Shown: one piece after another, positions 43,325-50,901 of the stretch
Layout of the letters: the number at the start of each line of letters is the position of its first letter
Numbering within the stretch: position 1 is the first letter of the stretch
Notes under the pieces: model-generated
Seen by the model: the letters and a program-made list of their open reading frames with translations, nothing else
The model's database searches: none
Told to the model about the DNA's origin: nothing
Translations under genes and position numbers: made by a program
From: Bacteroidia bacterium
Lineage (GTDB): Bacteria; Bacteroidota; Bacteroidia; Bacteroidales; Azobacteroidaceae
Assembly: GCA_025999935.1 (NCBI GenBank)
Contig: BNXY01000005.1
Location: forward strand, 1-64,000
Length of the DNA stretch: 64,000 bases
Reading direction: 5' to 3'

Positions 43325-44559
43325 AAAAGAAAAAAGGAATCCAAAAGAAGCACCTTCCGTACATTGCGGGCGGATTGGTTTTGGTAATTGCATTGGCTTG
43401 GTTGATTTTCGGAAATCACAGTTCCAAATTCAACGTAGAGAAAAACAAAGTAATGATGCAGGCGGCTACGACCGGCGAGTTTAACGATTACATCCGTGTC
43501 AACGGGCAGGTGCAACCGATTAATACCATTCAGTTGAGCGCAATTGAGGGCGGAATGGTGGCCGAAAAAGTGGTGGAAGAGGGTTCGATGGTCAGTAAGG
43601 GCGAGGTAATTATCCGCCTGACCAATCCGATGTTGAGCCTGAACATTCTCGACAGTGAAGCCCAATTGGCCGAAAAGCAGAACTTTTTGCGTAATACCCA
43701 GGTAACAATGGAGCAGGAACGTCTGAGTCTTCGCAAAGAAAAGTTGCAATTGGATTTGGATATCGAACGTAAAAAGCGTAAATACGAACAATACAAGAAT
43801 TTGTATAACGAGAAACTGACTTCCCGGGAAGAATATTTGCAGGCGAAAGAGGATTACGAATTTGCCGTAAAAGGCTCGGAATTGGTAATAGAACGCCAAA
43901 GGCAAGATTCTATTTTCCGCGGAATTCAGGTAGAGCAAATGGAAGAAAGTTTGAATAATATCCGCAAGAATTTGGTTTTAGTCCGCCAACGAATAGATAA
44001 TCTCGAAGTGAAATCACCGGTGGATGGACAATTGGGATTGCTGGATGTTGAAATCGGTCAGTCGATAGCGAGTGGAAGCCGCATTGGTCAAATCAGCGTG
44101 CTGTCCGACTACAAGATTGAAGCCCTGATTGACGAGCATTACATCGACCGCGTGAAAAACGGCTTGGCGGCGACCTTTGAACGGCAAGACAAGACTTACA
44201 ACCTGATTGTCCGCAAGGTATATCCCGAAGTGCGCGACAAGCAATTTAAGACGGATTTTACATTTGAAGGGGAACGCCCTGATAATATCCGGTCCGGACA
44301 GACTTATTACATCAATTTGCAATTGGGTCAACCGGTAGAGGCTGTGTTGATTCCCCGCGGCGCATTCTACCAGAACACCGGCGGGCAATGGATATTCGTA
44401 GTCACGCAGGATGAGAAAAAAGCCGTCCGCCGCAACATTCGGATTGGTCGTCAGAATCCGCTCTACTATGAAGTCTTGAGCGGCTTGGAACCGGGCGAGA
44501 AAGTGGTAACATCAAGCTATGATAATTATGGGGATGCGGAAGAGTTGATATTTAAGTAA
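43309..44559 (+). CDS. HlyD/MacA-like periplasmic adaptor
   Basis: A 416-residue membrane-fusion protein. One N-terminal membrane segment (about 18-36), lipoyl half-motifs around residues 60-105 and 215-250, a long coiled-coil hairpin (about 105-210) and beta-barrel domains follow the family order. It bridges an FtsX/MacB-type transporter and TolC. It overlaps tolC by 16 bp. A 484-bp region follows before the first permease gene. Confidence 0.93.
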   Translation: MDIQLEKKKGIQKKHLPYIAGGLVLVIALAWLIFGNHSSKFNVEKNKVMMQAATTGEFNDYIRVNGQVQPINTIQLSAIEGGMVAEKVVEEGSMVSKGEVIIRLTNPMLSLNILDSEAQLAEKQNFLRNTQVTMEQERLSLRKEKLQLDLDIERKKRKYEQYKNLYNEKLTSREEYLQAKEDYEFAVKGSELVIERQRQDSIFRGIQVEQMEESLNNIRKNLVLVRQRIDNLEVKSPVDGQLGLLDVEIGQSIASGSRIGQISVLSDYKIEALIDEHYIDRVKNGLAATFERQDKTYNLIVRKVYPEVRDKQFKTDFTFEGERPDNIRSGQTYYINLQLGQPVEAVLIPRGAFYQNTGGQWIFVVTQDEKKAVRRNIRIGRQNPLYYEVLSGLEPGEKVVTSSYDNYGDAEELIFK

Positions 44560-44673
44560 ATATATAAAAGCGTTCTTTGGCATATCGGTTTACACATTAT
44601 TGTAGTATTTAAGAAAAATAGTGTATATTTTGTCTATACCTATCTGCGAAGAGGAGATCGCACCATTGATCAA

Positions 44674-44826
44674 ATGCAGCAGGCTGCACGTTCCGGCAAA
44701 CAAAACGAAGAACATTCAGTAGAAGAGAACAAAATGCGTGAATTAGCCGGAAGACATAATGACTCTGCTTTTTATATGAACATAGTGAAAACAAGACCTC
44801 CGGAAACGATTGCAAATAGCGTGTAA
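44674..44826 (+). CDS. Possible small ORF in the first cassette
   Basis: A 50-residue frame beginning MQQAARSGKQNEEHSVEENK and ending at a stop that is part of the terminator stem. It is charged and matches no family I know. It occupies the position that the antitoxin-like gene holds in the second cassette. Weakly supported. Confidence 0.25.
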   Translation: MQQAARSGKQNEEHSVEENKMRELAGRHNDSAFYMNIVKTRPPETIANSV

Positions 44827-44858
44827 ATCAATATAAAAAAAGTTTGCACGCTTTTTGT
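44818..44858 (+). terminator. Terminator of the first cassette
   Basis: AGCGTGTAAA pairs with TTTGCACGCT (one G-U pair) around a 15-nt loop, followed by TTTGTT. Confidence 0.65.
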
Positions 44859-44909
44859 TATGAAAAAAACAATTTATTTACCAAATGACTAAAAAATTGT
44901 AATATAAAT

Positions 44910-44949
44910 TGTAAAGAAACTTTACAGCCGATTGTAAAGAAATTTTACA
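44910..44949 (+). promoter_or_regulatory. Upstream dyads for an enhancer-binding protein (permease 1)
   Basis: TGTAAAGAAACTTTACA at 44910-44926 and TGTAAAGAAATTTTACA at 44933-44949, 23 bp apart. The second is preceded by CCGAT exactly as at the tolC dyad. It ends 54 bp before the GG at 45004. Confidence 0.8.
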
Positions 44950-45002
44950 ATTTCAACAAGACATTATTTTGTAACCGATTGAATATTAGCAAACTATTTT
45001 TT

Positions 45003-45018
45003 TGGCACGATTATAGAT
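45003..45018 (+). promoter_or_regulatory. Sigma-54-like promoter before permease 1
   Basis: TGGCACG is a perfect -24 element. The -12 element reads TAGAT, with GA where GC is expected, so the site is imperfect. The gene starts 26 bp downstream. Confidence 0.6.
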
Positions 45019-45043
45019 AGGATATAGATAAATAATAAATAAT

Positions 45044-47383
45044 ATGATGCAACTATATTATGCCTTCAAGGCAATCGTCAATTCCAGAGGAAATAACCTG
45101 ATTAAAATTATTTCCCTGTCGCTCGGATTACTTATCGGGCTGCTGCTTTTTTCCCGTGTGGCTTACGAAGCCAACTTTGATAATTTTTACCAAGACGTCG
45201 ATAATTTGTATTTGGTCAAAAACAAGTATATCATCGGCGGAGAAGATAAAGGTTCGTCGCATATTGTGATGGCGCCGATGGCTCCTGCAATCAATGATGA
45301 GTTTCCGGAAGTCGCCTATGCAACAAGTGTTTATGCCAATAAAGAGGAAGAACCGTTCTTTTATGAAGAAAGAAAATTCGACTTGAAACCCTTGTTTGCC
45401 GATTCGCTTTTCTTTAAAACCGTCGGAGTGAATGTGTTGGGCGGGGACGACCGGCTGTTGAGCGTTGCGGACAATCTGTTTATTTCCGACAAAGCAGCTA
45501 AATTAATATTCGGAAACGAAAATCCCATCGGTAAAACGCTGATGTATATGCACAATTATCCCTACACCATTCAAGGTGTTTTTGAAAACATTCCCAACAA
45601 CAATTCCCTGCGCGGCGATGTAGTCGTTTCTTTTGCCAACGTTAAAAAACAATGGGGTTTGGGTACTTCTTGGGATGGCGGCGATAGTTTTTGGGGCGTA
45701 GTCCGTTTGGTTGCGGGTGCAAATCCTTCAACTATCAATCAGAAAATCCCTGATGTCTGGCGCAAACATTTCGATTTTGACCGTCTGGCTGAAGCGGGTT
45801 TTGAGTTTACATCCTACCTGTCGCCTTTCAAAACGTTACATTCGGAAGATTCGGGCGTGAACAGTACGGCTATTATTATGTCGTCGCTTGCACTGATTAT
45901 TTTACTTGTCGCTACGCTGAATTATGTGCTGATTTCGATTTCTTCCTTAGTCAAACGCGCCAAAGGCGTGGGGATTCACAAATGCAGCGGCGCTTCTTCC
46001 GGCAGTATATTCGGTATGTTTTTGTACGAAACGGCTATTTTGGTTTTAATATCTCTGCTGTTGGTCGCCGGGTCGCTTTTTGTCTTCCGAACGCAGATTG
46101 AAACCTTGATGGATGTTCCACTCGCGGAAATATTTTCCTTGTCCAATTTATGGGTTTCGGGCTTGGTGGTGTTGTTTTTATTCCTGACGGGTGGCATTTT
46201 GCCGGCGCGGATTTTCTCTGCTATTCCGGTAACCCAGATATTCAGGGCGTTTACCAACAACAAAAGGCGTTGGAAACAGCTATTGCTGTTCTTCCAATTT
46301 GTCGGAATCACGTTTGTTGCTTTGATGCTGATTATAGCCGTCAAACAGTATAGAATATTAATAAATAAAGATTTAGGATATAAAGCGGAAAATATAGTTT
46401 ATTTCAAAATGAATGGTGTAAATGGCGCAACCGGAGAAGAAACCAACTTGAATATCCAACTGCTGCAACAGGAACTGGAACGTTTCCCGTTTGTGGAAAC
46501 ATCTGCTACAAGCGGTTATATTCCAATGGGTTACAGCGGTTCGATTATCGTTGATGATGAAGGAAATACTTTATTTTCAAGCCGTTACGAAATAGCTGAT
46601 TACAATTATATACCGACCATGCAGATGGAATTTGTGAATGGCGGTAATTTTACAGGCGCTGGCCAAATAATTGTGACGGAAGCTTTTGTGAAAAAAATGG
46701 CTTGGAAAGATAATCCGATTGGGAAAGATGTGAAAGCGATGGAGCAAAGTTACGGTAAAATCGTTGGCGTATTGAAAGATTATGCCTCTGAGCCTTTGTA
46801 TGCGGGAGCCGGTTATTCCCCTGTTTTAATAGCAGGTCAAACGGTTTGCCGCAGTATCTTAACCCTTCGCCTTTCGGCAATAACACCCGAAAACATGAAA
46901 GCATTGGATGATAAATTAACCGAATTGTATCCCAATGACGACATGGGATTAACCATTCTGAAAGAGCAAATTGACAGTCAATATACGCCTGTCCGCATTT
47001 TCAAAAATATCATCATCGTGGCTTGTATTTTTATCCTCCTGATAACTTTGATGGGACTTATCGGTTATGTGGGCGACGAAATCCAGCGGCGGCGGAAAGA
47101 AATCGCTATCCGTAAAATCAACGGTGCAACTGTCGGCAATATCTTTCGTCTGATTACAGGCAGTTTGTCGTTTATAGCTTTACCGGCAATTCTGCTGGCT
47201 GCAACAGGCGCCTATATTGTCGGCGAGTTAGTGCTGCGGATGTTTACGGTAAAAGCCGCTCTCAATGCGCCGGTTTTTATTGGCGGAAGCCTCGCGGTAT
47301 TATTGGTCATCGCGGCAACGGCTGTGATTAAATCCTGGCGGATAGCGAATGAGAATCCGTCAAAAACAGTGAGCAGCGAATAA
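45044..47383 (+). CDS. FtsX/MacB-type ABC permease 1
   Basis: A 779-residue permease without an ATPase domain. The order is membrane segment (about 18-40), periplasmic MacB-core domain, FtsX domain with three segments (about 275-410), another segment and periplasmic domain, then a final FtsX domain (about 655-770). KRAKGVGIHKCSGAS and RRRKEIAIRKINGAT are the cytosolic coupling loops. Such proteins work with a LolD/MacB-type ATPase to move substrates or drive periplasmic processes. The ATPase gene follows 37 bp downstream. Confidence 0.92.
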   Translation: MMQLYYAFKAIVNSRGNNLIKIISLSLGLLIGLLLFSRVAYEANFDNFYQDVDNLYLVKNKYIIGGEDKGSSHIVMAPMAPAINDEFPEVAYATSVYANKEEEPFFYEERKFDLKPLFADSLFFKTVGVNVLGGDDRLLSVADNLFISDKAAKLIFGNENPIGKTLMYMHNYPYTIQGVFENIPNNNSLRGDVVVSFANVKKQWGLGTSWDGGDSFWGVVRLVAGANPSTINQKIPDVWRKHFDFDRLAEAGFEFTSYLSPFKTLHSEDSGVNSTAIIMSSLALIILLVATLNYVLISISSLVKRAKGVGIHKCSGASSGSIFGMFLYETAILVLISLLLVAGSLFVFRTQIETLMDVPLAEIFSLSNLWVSGLVVLFLFLTGGILPARIFSAIPVTQIFRAFTNNKRRWKQLLLFFQFVGITFVALMLIIAVKQYRILINKDLGYKAENIVYFKMNGVNGATGEETNLNIQLLQQELERFPFVETSATSGYIPMGYSGSIIVDDEGNTLFSSRYEIADYNYIPTMQMEFVNGGNFTGAGQIIVTEAFVKKMAWKDNPIGKDVKAMEQSYGKIVGVLKDYASEPLYAGAGYSPVLIAGQTVCRSILTLRLSAITPENMKALDDKLTELYPNDDMGLTILKEQIDSQYTPVRIFKNIIIVACIFILLITLMGLIGYVGDEIQRRRKEIAIRKINGATVGNIFRLITGSLSFIALPAILLAATGAYIVGELVLRMFTVKAALNAPVFIGGSLAVLLVIAATAVIKSWRIANENPSKTVSSE

Positions 47384-47420
47384 GAAAGAGTTAAGAACTA
47401 ATAAATAATAATTTACAATC

Positions 47421-48101
47421 ATGTTAAAAATTGAAAATTTAAAGAAAGTTTTCCGCACGGAAGAAGTGGAAACCATTGCATTAAACGGTGTATCAGTGGA
47501 AGTGAACGAAGGTGAATTTATCGCCATTATGGGACCTTCGGGTTGTGGTAAATCCACTTTGTTGAATATCCTCGGTTTGTTGGATAATCCGACATCGGGA
47601 AAATATTACCTGGCCGGCAATGAAGTCGGTCATTTGAAAGAAAAGGAACGCACGCAAGCTCGCAAAGGAAACATTGGTTTTGTATTCCAAAGTTTCAATC
47701 TGATTGAAGAAATGAATGTCTTTGAAAACGTGGAATTGCCTTTGGTCTATATGAAGGTTAGCAAAGCGGAACGCAAAAAACGGGTGGAAGAAGCCTTGCA
47801 TCGCATGAATATCAGCCACCGCGCAAAACATTTTCCCAATCAACTTTCCGGCGGTCAGCAACAACGTGTCGCCATCGCCCGCGCCGTAGTCGCCAATCCC
47901 AAACTGATTCTCGCCGATGAGCCGACCGGAAACCTCGATTCCAAGAACGGCAACGATGTGATGGATTTGCTTTCGGAACTGAACAAGGAAGGCACCACCA
48001 TCGTGATGGTAACGCACTCGCAACACGATGCCGCTTTTTCCCACCGGATTATCAATCTGTTTGATGGGGAAATTGTGACGGAAGTGGAAAGCAAGATGTA
48101 G
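47421..48101 (+). CDS. LolD/MacB-type ABC transporter ATPase
   Basis: A 226-residue ATPase. Walker A GPSGCGKST, the Q-loop in GFVFQSFNLI, signature LSGGQQQRVAIARA, and Walker B LILADEPTGNLDS are all intact. It is the only ATPase among three permease genes here, so it may serve all of them. A heptamer tandem repeat separates it from the next gene. Confidence 0.95.
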   Translation: MLKIENLKKVFRTEEVETIALNGVSVEVNEGEFIAIMGPSGCGKSTLLNILGLLDNPTSGKYYLAGNEVGHLKEKERTQARKGNIGFVFQSFNLIEEMNVFENVELPLVYMKVSKAERKKRVEEALHRMNISHRAKHFPNQLSGGQQQRVAIARAVVANPKLILADEPTGNLDSKNGNDVMDLLSELNKEGTTIVMVTHSQHDAAFSHRIINLFDGEIVTEVESKM

Positions 48102-48102
48102 G

Positions 48103-48137
48103 GAGTTGAGAATTGAGAGTTGAGAATTGAGAATTAA
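48103..48137. repeat. Heptamer tandem repeat after the ATPase gene
   Basis: Five heptamers: GAGTTGA, GAATTGA, GAGTTGA, GAATTGA, GAATTAA, filling most of the 47-bp gap before the next gene. Confidence 0.8.
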
Positions 48138-48148
48138 AAAATAAAATA

Positions 48149-50493
48149 ATGAATGGCTTATTCAATTTGGGGACTTTTTTAAAGTTTTTGGAGAAAAACA
48201 AAACATATACGTTTATCGACCTGTTTGGCTTGGCTGTTTCGCTGATGTTCGTTATCCTGATTGCGGTTTATACCGTGCAGGATTATCGACCGACCGCTAT
48301 CACTCTAAGGGTGAACGGATTTATGCCTTGGGCAACGAGGAAAGGCTGGGAAGTGCTTATCGTTTGGCTTACCGGATTCAGGAACGCTATCCCGAAATCG
48401 AAAAAATTTGCCCGCTGGCACCCTGGTATGAAGACGAGTCGGTTTCTATCGGCACATCGAAACTTAAGGTCAATTTGTTATTCGCCGATTCAACTTTTTT
48501 TGATTTCTTTGATTTTAAACTGTACACGGCAAATCCTGCGCAGGTATTGGCTGCCCGGAACTACGCCGTGATTTCCCGCACTTTCGCCCGGAAAGCGTTT
48601 GGAAACGAAGACCCATTAGGGAAGTCTATTACCCTGAACGACAGCGTATCCGTGATTGTAAACGGCGTAATGGAGGATATTAAAAATTCCATCATTCCCT
48701 ATTGCGATATTCTTGTACGGATTGATAATATCAAACACTTCAATCCCGCCATGGACAGCGAAGAGTTCAACAATGCCGGCAGCGCTTATATTTTTATTCT
48801 GGAAAAAGAAAATGCCCGTCTGCAGGACAAGGCGGACGATATGGCGGCTTTCTTCAAGGAAATATTCTGGCTGTATAAGCAGGAAATCGTAAACAAAGTA
48901 CAATTCATTCCCTTGAAAGAGATTTATTTTTGCGACATGGATGGAGGGATGTTGAAAAAGGGCGACTGGAAATTAGTGATGATATTAATGTCTGTCGGCT
49001 TGGCTATTTTATTATTTGCTATTACCAATTACATCAACCTGACGGTCGCGCAATCCGGATTCCGGGCAAAGGAAATGGCTGCGCGGCGTTTGCTGGGATC
49101 GACCCGGCAGGAATTGTTTGCCCGATTAATGCTTGAATCTACGCTGCTGTGTTTGATTTCGTTCCTGCTGGCTTTGTTTCTGGCAGCTTTGTGCATACCT
49201 TATGCCAACGATTTACTTGCAACAAAAATAGATATTGCCGACGCGGTTTCTGCGGGAAGCATTTGGGCTTCGCTGTGCCTGATCCTGATTCTGGGCAGTA
49301 TTTCGGGATGGCTGCCTGCAACGCTGATTTCAAATGTCAATCCGCTTGACATTGCCAAAGGAAGTTTCGGACGGAGAAACAAAATGGTTTTCAGCCGGTT
49401 CTTTATCATTTTTCAGAATGTGATAACCATTGTGCTGCTGGTAGCATCCATTACGATGGCTGTTCAAACACGTCATCTCATTCACGCGCCTTTGGGATAC
49501 AATACAAAAAATATCATTGATGTACCTGCATGGAACAATAAAGAAGAAATCTCGGTTTTTGCCAATGAAGTAAAACAGCTCGCATCGGTGAAACGGGTCG
49601 GGTTTGCACAGGGAACTCCTTTTAACGGAGGAAACAATTTCACACAAGAATATCCGGATAAAAACAAAAATTTATCCTTCCAGTTCCTGGGCGGCGATAC
49701 GGCTTGCTACGAAATGTTGAATTTACAGATAATAAAGGATAATCATTTGGGAACAAGTAACATTAATCATTATTTTGGTCATGGTTATCTCAGTCAACAA
49801 GCCGTAAAAGAAATCGAAATGGAGGAAGGTGCGACTGAAATCCGGGTCAACGAAAACTGGACGCTACAGGTTGACGGAGTTATCCGGGATATCCGGTTGG
49901 GAAATATTACTGCGGATTTACGTCCTGTATTGTTTTTCTTCAGTTCGTTTGAATCCCGGTATCCGTGGGATATATTGATTGAAACGCAAGGCGAACCGGA
50001 CATTACCTTCGAACAGATAAAACAAATTTACGAGCGTGTCACGCAATTGGATTTCAACGGAAAATTTGTGGACGACCAAATCAAGGAATCGTTTGCTTCC
50101 GAGCAAAGAATCAATAAGATTGTCATGCTGTTTACCGCTGTTGCCGTACTGATTGCCCTGCTCGGATTACTGGCGATGTCCACCTATTTTATCCGGCAAC
50201 GCACCAAAGAAATAGCTGTCCGGAAAGTGCATGGCGCGGAAAATTTCAAGGTATTGTCCGAATTGGTACGGGTATTTTTAGGATATGTCCTGATTGCTTT
50301 TGTCATTGCCGTACCGGTTAGCTGGTATATCATGCGGCATTGGCTGGATGATTATGCCTACCGGATAAGTTTAAGTCCGTGGATATTCATAGCAGCCGGA
50401 GTGTTTTGCCTGGTAGTATCGTTTATATCTGTTTATTGGCAAAGTCGCAGAGCTGCTAATGCTAATCCGGTAAAGGCGCTGAAAAGTGAATAA
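48149..50493 (+). pseudogene. FtsX/MacB-type ABC permease 2, frameshifted
   Basis: From ATG 48149 the frame reads MNGLFNLGTFLKFLEKNKTY with a first membrane segment to VILIAVYTVQ, then leaves homology at about 48281. Another frame carries on without loss (LSTDRYHSKGERIYALGNEE) to the stop at 50493, giving about 780 residues in all. One base missing, GAATTATCG to GATTATCG, would explain it. The rest is a complete permease with RAKEMAARRLLGSTRQ and KEIAVRKVHGAENF coupling loops. Real inactivation and sequencing error are both possible. Confidence 0.8.
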
Positions 50494-50568
50494 GAGATAA
50501 AATCGTTCTTTGAAATATTGGTTTACACGTTTTTATAAAAAATAAATCGTTCATTGATAAAAAAATAG

Positions 50569-50576
50569 TATCTTTG
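50569..50576 (+). promoter_or_regulatory. Promoter box of the antitoxin-like gene
   Basis: TATCTTTG fits TAnnTTTG, 22 bp before the ATG at 50598. Confidence 0.6.
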
Positions 50577-50597
50577 TTCTGTCTAAATTTATTTTTT

Positions 50598-50810
50598 ATG
50601 GTACGAACAGTCATTACACCGGAAAATACCAATATTCTATTATCCATACCGGAAATATATGTTGGTAAAACCATTGAGATTACCTATCTTGCATTGGATG
50701 AATTAACACAACAACCGAAAAAAACTTTGGGCGATTTTTGGGGAGTGTTGTCGGAAGAAGAAGGTCGTCTCTTGAAAGAACATACGCAACGCGCAAGAAC
50801 AGAAATATAG
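50598..50810 (+). CDS. Small antitoxin-like protein (VapB-type guess)
   Basis: A 70-residue protein starting MVRTVITPENTNILLSIPE and continuing YVGKTIEITYLALDE; the C-terminus (TLGDFWGVLSEEEGRLLKE) is helical. The layout, a small beta-rich N-terminus followed by a toxin-binding-like helix, resembles antitoxins paired with PIN-domain toxins in Bacteroidetes, recalled from general knowledge. No toxin gene is next to it. I chose ATG 50598, since the earlier in-frame ATG at 50574 lies within the promoter box. Confidence 0.6.
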   Translation: MVRTVITPENTNILLSIPEIYVGKTIEITYLALDELTQQPKKTLGDFWGVLSEEEGRLLKEHTQRARTEI

Positions 50811-50828
50811 ACTTTTGATAAATAGATT

Positions 50829-50870
50829 AAAGCGTGTAAACCAATATTAAAAAGTTTACACGCTTTTTTT
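50829..50870 (+). terminator. Terminator of the second cassette
   Basis: Perfect 13-bp stem AAAGCGTGTAAAC / GTTTACACGCTTT, 12-nt loop, followed by a T-run. Confidence 0.85.
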
Positions 50871-50901
50871 ATTTTAAAATGTAAAAAATAAATTATCACT
50901 G

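Larger units (their letters stand above)
44566..44858. repeat. First copy of an inverted-repeat-flanked small-gene cassette
   Basis: Starts with CGTTCTTTGGCATATCGG and GGTTTACAC, ends with GTGTAAATCAATAT and a hairpin. The outer arms ATATCGGTTTACAC and GTGTAAATCAATAT are complementary with two mismatches. It resembles the better-preserved unit at 50500-50870 in both ends and layout, but its interior is different. Confidence 0.55.
50514..50848. repeat. Second inverted-repeat-flanked small-gene cassette
   Basis: AATATTGGTTTACACG (50514-50529) and its exact reverse complement (50833-50848) flank a single small gene with its own promoter. The right arm overlaps the terminator. A related unit sits at 44566-44858, also behind an efflux gene. 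Confidence 0.65.

Noticed and set aside
45003..45018. Calling the permease 1 promoter a full sigma-54 consensus
   Set aside because: The -12 element has GA instead of GC; kept only as sigma-54-like because of the matching dyads.
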